Notes under the pieces: generated by a model
Told to the model about the DNA's origin: nothing
Databases searched by the model: none
What the model saw: only the letters and a program-made list of their open reading frames with translations
Shown here: in pieces, positions 41,766-50,936 of the stretch
How the letters are laid out: every line of letters begins with the position of its first letter
Numbering within the stretch: the first letter of the stretch is position 1
Translations under genes and position numbers: made by a program
From: JACQGD01 sp045628725
GTDB taxonomy: Bacteria; Patescibacteriota; Saccharimonadia; Saccharimonadales; Saccharimonadaceae
Assembly: GCA_045628725.1 (NCBI GenBank)
Contig: JAZQPT010000035.1
Location: 1 to 64,000 of the forward strand
Direction of reading: 5' to 3'
DNA: 64,000 nucleotides

Positions 41766-42505
41766 TATCCAATAACTCCTCCTGGTATTAACCAATTAAT
41801 GATAGCGACCATCAGCCCGTATAGCAGAAGTCCGATCGCGACATCTCGTATGATACCTTTCGCCTTGGTGGTCTGTCCAGCGTTGTCTTCTGCGCTAGCA
41901 TAGAGAATCGCACCGTAAGTAATGCCACCAACTGCAACGATGCCGATGAGAATAGTTAAAATAAATATAGCCGTTTTAAGGACGTTGGCCATCGCAGAAA
42001 CGCCTTCACCTTCGCAGGTGATTATGTTCGTTCGTGCTTCTCCGCAAACGCCCGCATCACCAGAGTCACGTTCGTTAAAATATCCATCTAAACTATCTGC
42101 CTGAATATTTCTGGCTTTTGCGCTACATTCACGAAGGGCTGAATTACTACTAGCGGCTTGATCGAAACATTTCTGCACGTCCCAGTAGCAGTCTAACTCT
42201 TGGTCGGTTTTTGCCGTGTTTACAGCGCCTGGCTGATCACACATCCCAGAAGCTGCTCCGCTTTGACACGCCCGAGCATCTGGCGTGTTAGCTTCGAGCT
42301 GTGCACAGGTGTCACCGCTCGCTCCATCTTTACATAGATCAACTTGCGCCCCAGTAAACTGATCTTCACAAAACTGCACAGATCTTTCCGTAGGAGCGGC
42401 ATTAGCGCTTGGTGCCGCGATTAAGCTTGTCGCGAACACAAGGAGGGCAATAACGGTGGTTACTACGCCCGCTTTGCCAATTATCTTTTTTATGTATTTT
42501 TTCAA
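41765..42505 (-). CDS. VirB2/TrbC-like protein 1 with Cys-rich module, TTG start
   Basis: 246 aa. First gene of the leftward pilin operon. The start codon is TTG at 42505 with CAGGA at 9 nt; no ATG is available nearby. A signal segment ending ANA is followed by about 130 residues with ten or more cysteines (FCEDQFTGAQVDLCKDGASG and repeats), then two helices with TYGAILYASAEDNAGQTTKA, ending NWLIPGGVIG. The long Cys-rich domain makes it the largest of the seven paralogues; it may be a tip or adaptor subunit. Confidence 0.72.
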   Translation of the reverse strand: MKKYIKKIIGKAGVVTTVIALLVFATSLIAAPSANAAPTERSVQFCEDQFTGAQVDLCKDGASGDTCAQLEANTPDARACQSGAASGMCDQPGAVNTAKTDQELDCYWDVQKCFDQAASSNSALRECSAKARNIQADSLDGYFNERDSGDAGVCGEARTNIITCEGEGVSAMANVLKTAIFILTILIGIVAVGGITYGAILYASAEDNAGQTTKAKGIIRDVAIGLLLYGLMVAIINWLIPGGVIG

Positions 42506-42639
42506 GTGTTAATTCCTGTGTATTTTATGTTCTTAGGATACTATATTTAAAATACACGACCCCGATTGCAAACACAAGCGACAGGAACCAAACTAATCAT
42601 TGACAGCATAAGAGGTATGAACGATACTTTAGTATAGTT

Positions 42640-44673
42640 ATGGTAAAAAACTGGCCATCGTATCTAGGTAGATATTTTCGCGTTCACACACGTAGTATTT
42701 TTGTCGCTATAGCGATAGTGGTCGGTAGCCTCGGATTGGCGGCTATTCCGGTACAAGATACATTTGCCGCGCCGCCAGAAGTATATGGAAACAATTCTGC
42801 ATCATGTCAGATTGCGACAATCGGATGGGTAGTCTGTCCGGTTATGCGATCTGTTGCGACGCTTGCTGACTTTGGGTTTGCGTTTATTAACCAGAATTTC
42901 CTTAGAATCGAATACGGTATTTCAAATACCAATAGTGGCGTCTTCAAAGCATGGGAACTTATGCGCAACATTGCCAATGCGCTGTTTGTATTAGCGTTCA
43001 TGGCTATTATCTATGCCCAGATAACTGGCAAGAGCGCCGGTGGATACAGTATTAAACGGATGCTGCCACGCTTAGTAATAGGCGCCATCTTGGTTAATAT
43101 ATCTTATTATGTATGCGTTATTGGGATTGAGGCATCGAATATCGTTGGAACGTCAGTTCTGGCGCTTATGCAGGGAGTGGCCGACCCAATTGGCCCATCG
43201 GCGATGCCACTGAACAACGCAGAGACTGGATTTGATAACTATCGACTGTCCGACATTACCAGTGCCATCCTTGGAAAACCAGGGTATGTATGGATTTTAC
43301 TCGCTCCGGTAGCGGCAGTTACTATTAGCATCGCGCTTGTTTGTGCGGTTGCATTAGTGCTGCTTATTATGCGTAAAGTAGTTATTGCAATGCTGCTGCT
43401 TGTTTCGCCGTTGATGTTTGTCGCCTATTTGCTGCCAAATACTGAAAAATATTTCCAGCAGTGGCTACGACTCTTTTTCCAATTGTTATTACTATTCCCA
43501 GTTATCGCGTTCCTTTTAGGGGCAGGGCAGATTGTCAGTGCCACTATTATGAACGTGGGTTCTGATGACAGTAACTACCGCGTTATGAACGACGACTACC
43601 TGCCAAAAGCTGGTACGGGCGGTTCTGGTAGTGCAACAACCGATTTAGCTGCAGCAGGTGCCGCGGTACTGCCACTGCTTGGCACATGGTTCTTGTTGAA
43701 GTCATTGTCGTCAGTCGTTACGAATGCAGGATCAAAAGTCGCTGGTAATATTGGGCGTGGACGATCAAAGACAGAAGAGGACAAACTCAAAGCCAAGATG
43801 AACGGCACAGCCAAACAATCCGTTGCAGGAAGTGGACTACCGACATATGATCGAAAGCCTGCGTTTAGCCGGTTGCGTCGTCGACGAGGCGCCGCAACAT
43901 TAGCTGACCTGCCGTCAAAGACAAGCGGCAACAAAACTAGTAGTAGTGGTAGTAGTAGTGCTGGCAAAGCAGGGTCTGTACCGACAGCAAGTAGCAGCAG
44001 TAACATGCCATCAGTACTAGACAGGGCAGCTGGAAATACTAATAGTACCAACGGGCTACCGATTAATCCAACCAGCGAAGATGCGCCAATAACAGATGAA
44101 GTGACTGCAACTGGAGCATCTGCGGCGGCTGCAGCAACTCAGGCGAATCTACAGGCAAGTCTTACTGCAGCGAATGACAAGAAAGACAGTAAAACAGCAA
44201 AAGATATATTCAATAACCTGAATAAATCACAGGATATGAATGGCAAAAAACCTCTAGGTGGAAATAGCGGCGGGAACGCGAGTACCGGACAGGGTCAACC
44301 TGGGTCAACCACATCACAGCCAATGGCACCGTCGAATAATTTCGCTAGCACGCCATCTGCCGCATCTCCTATGATACAGGCGTCTTCCTCAGCCCCTCAG
44401 ATACAGCAGATCATTGCCGCGCCTACCGCTGCTGTCGACGCGTCCGCCTTTATAAATAGAGATAGGGCAGGTGCCGCTAACGTCACGGCGATCAATCCAG
44501 CCATGCCACAGCCACCATCAAGTGATGTCGAAAAGAAAGCAACGGCGCGTGCGCAAAAATACATATTCGATTCACAAGACAACCCTGGCCAATCTTCGGA
44601 TAGGATTGATGAACTAAAAGAACAAGCAAAGAAGCTTGAAGAAACCAAACAGGACAACAAGGATGAGCGTTAA
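42640..44673 (+). CDS. VirB6/TrbL-like channel protein 1
   Basis: 677 aa. A signal-like helix (residues 20-45) is followed by CQIATIGWVVCPV, then about six membrane helices up to residue 370. Blocks shared with the 50937 protein are KRMLPRLVIGAILVNISYYV and LLPNTEKYFQQWL, which identify the two as paralogues of the polytopic VirB6/TrbL channel component. The last 290 residues are disordered and Ser/Thr/Ala/Asn-rich. It heads the rightward operon, with a short leader, and its stop overlaps the next ATG (TAATG). Confidence 0.78.
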   Translation: MVKNWPSYLGRYFRVHTRSIFVAIAIVVGSLGLAAIPVQDTFAAPPEVYGNNSASCQIATIGWVVCPVMRSVATLADFGFAFINQNFLRIEYGISNTNSGVFKAWELMRNIANALFVLAFMAIIYAQITGKSAGGYSIKRMLPRLVIGAILVNISYYVCVIGIEASNIVGTSVLALMQGVADPIGPSAMPLNNAETGFDNYRLSDITSAILGKPGYVWILLAPVAAVTISIALVCAVALVLLIMRKVVIAMLLLVSPLMFVAYLLPNTEKYFQQWLRLFFQLLLLFPVIAFLLGAGQIVSATIMNVGSDDSNYRVMNDDYLPKAGTGGSGSATTDLAAAGAAVLPLLGTWFLLKSLSSVVTNAGSKVAGNIGRGRSKTEEDKLKAKMNGTAKQSVAGSGLPTYDRKPAFSRLRRRRGAATLADLPSKTSGNKTSSSGSSSAGKAGSVPTASSSSNMPSVLDRAAGNTNSTNGLPINPTSEDAPITDEVTATGASAAAAATQANLQASLTAANDKKDSKTAKDIFNNLNKSQDMNGKKPLGGNSGGNASTGQGQPGSTTSQPMAPSNNFASTPSAASPMIQASSSAPQIQQIIAAPTAAVDASAFINRDRAGAANVTAINPAMPQPPSSDVEKKATARAQKYIFDSQDNPGQSSDRIDELKEQAKKLEETKQDNKDER

Positions 44674-47465
44674 TGGCAGTAAACGATGGCAATTTTGACC
44701 CTTCTCGCAACGTAGCCGATGATAACTATAATCAGTCGTTTAATCCTAGTAGCACTGATTTAAAATCCCAGGAAGAGCAGGCGGCCGACCCTGAGACAAC
44801 AAAAAGTAACCTCAAAGATCAAGAGGCAAAAGGTTCTGGCAAATGGATTACCAAGACGACATCAAAGCGCAGTTCACAATCCAGTTCAACAAAGAGACGT
44901 AAATTACGGGGGAGCCTACGCAACAAATCCGCTTTTGGATTTATCTTTGTACTGCTTTTTATAGGCATTGGATACAGTTCTATTCTTGCACCAAACCTGA
45001 TTTTGGTTAATATAAAAGATTTGTTCACTAATGACTTGGCGGATGCAACAACCGCACTTGGTCGCTATAGCATAAAAATGATAGATCACAAACTTGGTCC
45101 AGGCAAAGCCGATTGTGCCGACCCAGAGACGATTACGTGTAAACTGACAACGATGAGCCGCGCGCAGGTACTCGAATTCAAAAAGCGTGATTTTACCGTC
45201 GTTGGATCAAAAGTAACAGAAGACAACCTCGACGACAACGATACGTCAAATGACAAACCCGAGAGCCGATGGAAAGTCCAATCGGTTGTCTTTCCCAATG
45301 GTCAAACCGCTTCGGGCGGGGAAGAGTTCAAAAAAATCGCCTCGTCGAGCGATAAAATGCTTCATTTAGCAAATAGCGTCTGGAATCCTCGATCGAGCTT
45401 TTTTATGGATGCACGTTATAGTCAGCGCATTAAAGAACAGTTCGACCTTGATAAGCGGGTGGTAAATTATGGAGATTCCGAAGACGAGGTCGATGCGGCA
45501 TTTGATGCAGCGATGCAAGGTGAGGATGAAAAGATAGATCAAAGCGGGCAAGGGGCATACAGTCTAAAAACACTTGCCAGCGCCGAAAAACAAACTGGAT
45601 TTACTCAGAATGCAGAGACTATTGCGACTGCGCCGAATTCATTTACGAGTGCACAGTGCGCCGTGTACACACAAGGAAAAGTCGTATCTAACGGCATAAA
45701 ACGAGCAAAAGAAGTTAGTCTTGCACGTTTTGCGATGCAGTACCTGAAAGCTGCCGACGAAATAAAGTCGCCCTCTGTATCAAGGGAAATTCCAGCGAAC
45801 ATACTATCTGGAAAGTTAGCCTGGAGTAACGATGGAGGTTATGCGGGCAAAAACGCCACTGACGCGGCAATGTATAAACATGTTGTTCTAGATGAGCCTG
45901 TAACGCGCCCTGACTACGGTCATATCTATAATGCCGATACATTTGACAGCATTGGCGTGCTTGGCGTTGTCACTGCACAGATGGCAGCGACGGCCGCCGC
46001 AACAAAAGCAATAACAGGCGCGCCTGGCATGTTACTACTGGCACCCGGCGATACTGTTTCCGATCCACGTGAATATTGTTTGCACGGACAAACGACAGCG
46101 AGTAAGAGTAACCTAAAACCAAGCCAATGTCCGGCACTCGCGGCAGCAGCAGGCGCATCGCCACTGTTTATCCCAGCAATACCGGGATTAACCGCTGCAG
46201 CGGCCCTAGGTAGTCGAACCTGCCCTCAGCCGCCCCAAGGGCAGTGGGTAATGATTCCCTCGGTAAAATTAGCCTCTGCATCAATCGTTCCCGTTGCTGC
46301 CGCAGCACTTAATGCAGCTGTTGGTATTTGGGCGGACCGCACTGCTCAGAACTTTACCCACGACACAAAAGGTCTTGCCGCAAGCGATGCAATCTTTACT
46401 GGTACCGGTATCATATTAGGAGATATGGCGATGTCCCGAGGAATGCGCCCTGCAAGTAAAGAATCGCTCCAAAAATACTTGGCACTAAAAACAGAAGACG
46501 ACATTCTCTACGAACGGATCGCTCGATACGACGCTCAACAACGGCCATTCGATATCCATAATAAGTATTCATTCCTCGGTTCACTTGTTCGTTCAATCGA
46601 CACTACGACATCCGCTACAACATCGACAGCTTTCGCCGCGATAGGTAATATCCTGACAATCATTCCTACATCTATAGCAAAAATTACAACGAATGTCGGT
46701 GCGATTTATAATTTGCAGCCTTCACCTCTAAATACCGATCGACTGCAATGTAGTGATCTTGAGTATCTCGCAATCGGTATAGAGGCGGACATGGGATGTA
46801 ATGTTCGTTACAGTATGAGTAAACAAGAAATGGATGCGAGCGTCAAAGACGCCGTCGACTACATGCTTGAAGCTCATCCGGATGAATCAAAAAACAACAT
46901 AGAAAATCTACAGCAACGACTAGGACGAACAGATAGCGAAGGTGACGCGGCAGACGTTAACCGTCAATTACAGGAAGCTCAAGAGGCAAGCAATAAACCA
47001 TTCATCGACAAAAAAACAGGTAAAGCGATTAAATTTAGTGAATACGAGAAATACTTGACGTACTGCGTCAATCGAAAAGATCCATGGGGAAGAACAGCAA
47101 TGGTTGTTCGACGCGAGAACAAACTAAGTGATCAAGAAAAACAGGATCGCTATGAAAGCAAAAGCCAAAACGGTGAACAAATTCTTGATGATGGCCAGGG
47201 GAGTGAATACGAACAGCGCTACGTTACTTCATACATGTCTGTAACGGAAGGAGCCGATGCTGATCAAGATTGGTATACAGGTAAAAAATGCCTGGACGAA
47301 CGAAGCGAAATGCTACGAAATTTTCGTGTGTTCACCATGGCATGTTCGGTTGACGGATCCTTTGCTGGTAGCATTGACTGCACCGAGCCTGACCGCCACG
47401 AGAAGTACACGAAAGAAAATTACGACTACCTCACGAGCAATGACATACTTTATCTAGCACAGTAA
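44673..47465 (+). CDS. Giant envelope protein A, paralogue of 57227 protein
   Basis: 930 aa. A polar N-terminus of 80 residues precedes one membrane helix (FGFIFVLLFIGIGYSSIL), then a long exported part with several hydrophobic stretches near residues 430-560. Shared with the 57227 protein are KLTTMSRAQVLEFKKRDFTV (there KMSTMSKQDIKTYQENGFKI) and the pairs DPWGRTAM/NPWGAQAE and DWYTGKKCLDE/RWYSGQECMSD near the end. It lacks the NlpC/P60 domain of its paralogue. It is coupled to VirB6-like 1 by a TAATG overlap. A structural part of the secretion complex is likely. Confidence 0.72.
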   Translation: MAVNDGNFDPSRNVADDNYNQSFNPSSTDLKSQEEQAADPETTKSNLKDQEAKGSGKWITKTTSKRSSQSSSTKRRKLRGSLRNKSAFGFIFVLLFIGIGYSSILAPNLILVNIKDLFTNDLADATTALGRYSIKMIDHKLGPGKADCADPETITCKLTTMSRAQVLEFKKRDFTVVGSKVTEDNLDDNDTSNDKPESRWKVQSVVFPNGQTASGGEEFKKIASSSDKMLHLANSVWNPRSSFFMDARYSQRIKEQFDLDKRVVNYGDSEDEVDAAFDAAMQGEDEKIDQSGQGAYSLKTLASAEKQTGFTQNAETIATAPNSFTSAQCAVYTQGKVVSNGIKRAKEVSLARFAMQYLKAADEIKSPSVSREIPANILSGKLAWSNDGGYAGKNATDAAMYKHVVLDEPVTRPDYGHIYNADTFDSIGVLGVVTAQMAATAAATKAITGAPGMLLLAPGDTVSDPREYCLHGQTTASKSNLKPSQCPALAAAAGASPLFIPAIPGLTAAAALGSRTCPQPPQGQWVMIPSVKLASASIVPVAAAALNAAVGIWADRTAQNFTHDTKGLAASDAIFTGTGIILGDMAMSRGMRPASKESLQKYLALKTEDDILYERIARYDAQQRPFDIHNKYSFLGSLVRSIDTTTSATTSTAFAAIGNILTIIPTSIAKITTNVGAIYNLQPSPLNTDRLQCSDLEYLAIGIEADMGCNVRYSMSKQEMDASVKDAVDYMLEAHPDESKNNIENLQQRLGRTDSEGDAADVNRQLQEAQEASNKPFIDKKTGKAIKFSEYEKYLTYCVNRKDPWGRTAMVVRRENKLSDQEKQDRYESKSQNGEQILDDGQGSEYEQRYVTSYMSVTEGADADQDWYTGKKCLDERSEMLRNFRVFTMACSVDGSFAGSIDCTEPDRHEKYTKENYDYLTSNDILYLAQ

Positions 47466-47485
47466 TCTACAACGAGATAATGCGG

Positions 47486-48112
47486 CTATAGATTTGAGTT
47501 TTTGATAATCTCTTTTAGAATGTCTTGTGCTTTGTATTCAAGAATTTGCACTTTATCATTTGGCTGAGATAGCGCAAATTTATACGATTTAAGATTATTG
47601 GTAACGAGAAGACTATAGATACGCTCTTTTCCGAGGGAGGTTGCCGGAAGATAACGAATGTCGCGGTCATTTATAGTACCTGCGGCGCCGGTACCTGCGA
47701 ATACATTGTCTTCGTCATAACTTTTTCTGTCTTTATACTGTTTGACGTCTACATCAATCCAGCCCGTCGAACCATCGGGGAGTACGAAGTTATAGGTTGC
47801 CGTTTGCCCAAGATTGCCGTTAATACTAAGCACACCCGAAACATCAACGGCACTGACACTTTTTACCTTTTTACCAAGTGCATTTTTGACAGTTTGCTCG
47901 CTTGTTACTTTAGCGATGCCGATATCCGCACCCTTTTTCTCAAAAGCGCTAAATCCTGTAGCACCTGTATTTGCGTCCCCGTTAGATGGCACGACAAGAA
48001 CCATAATCGCAAGCGCCCCTAGTGCAGCTACGGCAACCGCCCCTAGAACAATCTTTTGTGATCGTTTCGAATCAACATGTGCGACTTTTTTGCGAGTATT
48101 TTTCTTTACCAT
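47486..48112 (-). CDS. Single-helix anchored protein, unknown
   Basis: 208 aa. A Lys-rich start, a membrane helix (residues 22-42, VLGAVAVAALGALAIMVLVV), and an exported domain of 160 residues with VLSINGNLGQTATYNFVLPD, here shortened to GQTATYNFVLPD, that looks like a small beta-sandwich. It is the only leftward gene inside the rightward locus. Not recognised. Confidence 0.72.
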   Translation of the reverse strand: MVKKNTRKKVAHVDSKRSQKIVLGAVAVAALGALAIMVLVVPSNGDANTGATGFSAFEKKGADIGIAKVTSEQTVKNALGKKVKSVSAVDVSGVLSINGNLGQTATYNFVLPDGSTGWIDVDVKQYKDRKSYDEDNVFAGTGAAGTINDRDIRYLPATSLGKERIYSLLVTNNLKSYKFALSQPNDKVQILEYKAQDILKEIIKNSNL

Positions 48113-48226
48113 TTCGGTTTCCTTTTTATGTGTCAGCTGTATGCATTCATACTACCACAAGCAGGATTAAACGAAAACATAGTGCTTGTCCTTACTTTAT
48201 ATGTGGTGTATTCTAGGTTCATACCC

Positions 48227-49687
48227 ATGAAAAGACAAAATAAACAACAAATAACAGCTTTTCTGAAACATCTTTCGCTCACAAGAGCTGCACTCCTATT
48301 TATCGCACTGTGCACCCCTGTATTACTAATAGCACCCACCGCAAATGCACAGACCAAACAAACGGCGGAATCGTTCTGTAAACAGTACAGTTCAACGAGC
48401 TTGAATTATGCATGTAAAGATGGCTGGAAGGGTGCAGACTGTTCGGATTATTTGATTACACACGATCAATCACACGTCGACACATGTCAATCATCTGCTC
48501 GTAAAGCAGCAGAAGTGGGCAGTGGCGGCGATACTCCTGAAAGTATGGGCACGCCAACAACCAACACGTCTAATAACCTCGAAGGCCTTGATACAATCAA
48601 GCAGCTAATCGATCAAATACAGACAACCCAAGAACAGTTTGGTAAAACATCACCAAAGAACGTTGATGATGTTCCAGATAATACCTATGGCAAATACATC
48701 AACGGCAACGGCGACAAACAAGATATTCGCGTATCTAAAGCGAATGGATCGGGACGTCCTGCAATTATCTTCTTTAACGGAGGTGGATGGCACACTGACG
48801 ACCGTGTTGGAGATAAAGTAGCGCCACTGGCTAATGCAAGGGGATATAGTACGTTTGTCGCCACCTACCGCCTAGGATCTAGTGGTATTTATTATCAGTA
48901 CGAAGATGTCATGAGGGCGATTAAGCACGTTCGAAATAACGCACAGATGTACGGTATCGATCCTAGTCGCATCGCAATATGGGGTGACAGCGCAGGCGGA
49001 AGTCTTGCTATGCGCGCAGCCGCTAGTGGTAAATCTGGCGCTGCTGCCGCCGTGGGCTGGTCAGCACCAACGAATGCATATACCGCAATACTCCATTCAT
49101 TCGAAAGTTTTGCTATTGGAATGGATCATTCAACCTGCATACCAACCGACGCTAATGGATTATTCAACGCAATCGACACACTCGGTGGTGGAACGGGAGA
49201 TATCGCGCCAAACGATGGTGGATTGGGAAATAATAATATCGAATCCTTCCAAAACGGCGATGCGCTCGGGTCAATTACTCAAGTATTAACATTAGCACAG
49301 CGAGCACAGCGCACGAGTAGTACTGCAAACTCACTTGCAAGTGGGTTAAAAGATAATACCGATGAACAGACAGAGCAGAGCGCTCGTCAACTAACAAGCC
49401 GTAAAATGATTGAATGTATCGATAACTTTAACAGCGCATCACCGGCTTTATTCGCAAGTCCTTTAACGCCACCGACATTCCTTGCTGGATTTGACCGTGA
49501 TCGTTTGATACACCCAGGGCAACTTTACCAGATGCGAGACAAACTACGAGCGATGGGTGTGACGTCAGAAGTACTGACACTTCCTGGAGTTGAATCAAAC
49601 AAAACAGAGCCGGGGCAGAATCACCTTGATTACAATGAAGCATTCGTAAATCCAACCTTGAACTTCCTAGATCGACACTTGCGCTAG
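48227..49687 (+). CDS. Exported alpha/beta hydrolase with Cys-rich module
   Basis: 486 aa. The start is ATG 48227: TTGTCC-17-TATTCT lies just before it. A signal peptide ends ANAQ. Then comes the Cys module FCKQYSSTSLNYACKDGWKG, followed by an esterase/lipase-like domain. It has the oxyanion NGGGWH near residue 185, the nucleophile GDSAGG near 255, and C-terminal Asp and His candidates in GFDRDR and QNHLDYNEAF. The domain resembles carboxylesterases/acetyl esterases that act on substituted polysaccharides or small esters. Sitting inside a secretion locus and carrying the module of its partners, it may act on the envelope or on host surface polymers. Confidence 0.8.
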   Translation: MKRQNKQQITAFLKHLSLTRAALLFIALCTPVLLIAPTANAQTKQTAESFCKQYSSTSLNYACKDGWKGADCSDYLITHDQSHVDTCQSSARKAAEVGSGGDTPESMGTPTTNTSNNLEGLDTIKQLIDQIQTTQEQFGKTSPKNVDDVPDNTYGKYINGNGDKQDIRVSKANGSGRPAIIFFNGGGWHTDDRVGDKVAPLANARGYSTFVATYRLGSSGIYYQYEDVMRAIKHVRNNAQMYGIDPSRIAIWGDSAGGSLAMRAAASGKSGAAAAVGWSAPTNAYTAILHSFESFAIGMDHSTCIPTDANGLFNAIDTLGGGTGDIAPNDGGLGNNNIESFQNGDALGSITQVLTLAQRAQRTSSTANSLASGLKDNTDEQTEQSARQLTSRKMIECIDNFNSASPALFASPLTPPTFLAGFDRDRLIHPGQLYQMRDKLRAMGVTSEVLTLPGVESNKTEPGQNHLDYNEAFVNPTLNFLDRHLR

Positions 49688-49804
49688 CAGCCTAGTTGCA
49701 AAAAATACTTGCGCTCTTTACATATTTAGTGTATAATTATATTGTAACAATATACTATTAAGGTATTTCTTTAGACGAGAAAACCAACGAAAGGGCCAAG
49801 CGCT

Positions 49805-50881
49805 ATGGAAAGAAACATAGACCAAGTTCCTCCTGATCCACAACAAAATTTTCAGCAAAATCCTAACTATGCATCACCTACAGGTGACCAGCAAAATCCT
49901 AACTATCAACCGCCTACAAGTGGCCACCCTGAATATGTCGATGGAAGAAATAGTCAAACTTTCTTTGGCCAAAATAACATCCCCGCGGACCAATACGAGG
50001 GACTTCCACCGATTTCTCGACATCATAATATAAGTAAACGCACCAAAGTTGGTGTCGCTATAGCGCTCGGCTCGGTTGCCGCGGTCGTAGGTACTGGCTA
50101 CATAGGATACCAGCAGAAAGTGAAAGAATACACTCAGGCAACTGATGAACTGTGGGGCAGCGCCTTCGACAACGCCAACTCTCAGTCAGGAGACAATTCA
50201 GGCTTCACATTAGACCTTGACGCCAATAAAGCCACATTCGAAACTGGTGATTTAGATAAAATTAGTTTAGAAGATTTTATCGACAATGATAAAGTATCTA
50301 CAGAACAAAGAGTAGACTTTGCAGCACCTATATTTAACGAGAACTGGGAGAAGAATGCCCAAGATATAGTAAGCGGTGGCCAAGCAGTAAGCCTTTACCT
50401 CCCTATAGATGTGAAGGATATAGATCCGGAGTATCAGGGTTGGTACAGTCAGACAGTGTATGACACCTTTGCCGTCAACATGAACACCCTATCGAAAATA
50501 GGCAAAACAGATCCATTAAAGGCACGGAAATTACTCGCCACAATAGTAGACCCGCACATGACCCCCGCACTTTACAATGACTATTCAGGGATGATCGGGA
50601 AAGGTGGCGGAGTGATTGACGCTACCGGACAAGTGCTGGATTATACTACTGTATTTAATCAGACTAAATTCCAAACAGTTCAGCCTAATGGTCTTCCGAC
50701 AATCGTGGTGACAACCCTAAATCATGACAGACAGGACATTCCAAAGCGCCAGAATGTCCTGCAAATGACAAAGGGTAATGATGAATCGAATGTTATCTGG
50801 ACCGTCAGACAAACGGGCCTTGAAGGGTCGAAAGTAAATCGTTTTTTCACATACAATCTCACAGAACTCTCCCTGAAATAG
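49805..50881 (+). CDS. Single-helix anchored protein with NPNY repeats
   Basis: 358 aa. The N-terminus has tandem QQNPNYASPTGD/QQNPNYQPPTSG repeats. One membrane helix (residues 78-97) is followed by an exported domain of about 250 residues (DPEYQGWYSQTVYDTF, VDPHMTPALYNDYSG) that is not recognised. AAGGGCC precedes the ATG. TATAAT near 49731 starts a leader of about 65 nt. Confidence 0.7.
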   Translation: MERNIDQVPPDPQQNFQQNPNYASPTGDQQNPNYQPPTSGHPEYVDGRNSQTFFGQNNIPADQYEGLPPISRHHNISKRTKVGVAIALGSVAAVVGTGYIGYQQKVKEYTQATDELWGSAFDNANSQSGDNSGFTLDLDANKATFETGDLDKISLEDFIDNDKVSTEQRVDFAAPIFNENWEKNAQDIVSGGQAVSLYLPIDVKDIDPEYQGWYSQTVYDTFAVNMNTLSKIGKTDPLKARKLLATIVDPHMTPALYNDYSGMIGKGGGVIDATGQVLDYTTVFNQTKFQTVQPNGLPTIVVTTLNHDRQDIPKRQNVLQMTKGNDESNVIWTVRQTGLEGSKVNRFFTYNLTELSLK

Positions 50882-50900
50882 CACCGCACCCAAACGATTG

Positions 50901-50930
50901 TTATAGCATACACATTAGTGTATGCTATAA
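50901..50930. promoter_or_regulatory. 13-bp perfect inverted repeat over the -10 of the 50937 gene
   Basis: TTATAGCATACAC / GTGTATGCTATAA around ATTA. There is no U-run, so termination is not certain. The right arm contains the TATAAC -10 of the next gene (ATG 50937, 5 nt after the -10). It could be an operator, a terminator of the preceding gene, or both. Confidence 0.5.
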
Positions 50931-50936
50931 CTAAGC

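Noticed and set aside
1836..46075. Other CACGTG-containing sites (for example 1836, 4425, 22413, 46066) as parS
   Set aside because: Their flanks do not continue the TGTTTC...GAAACA palindrome.
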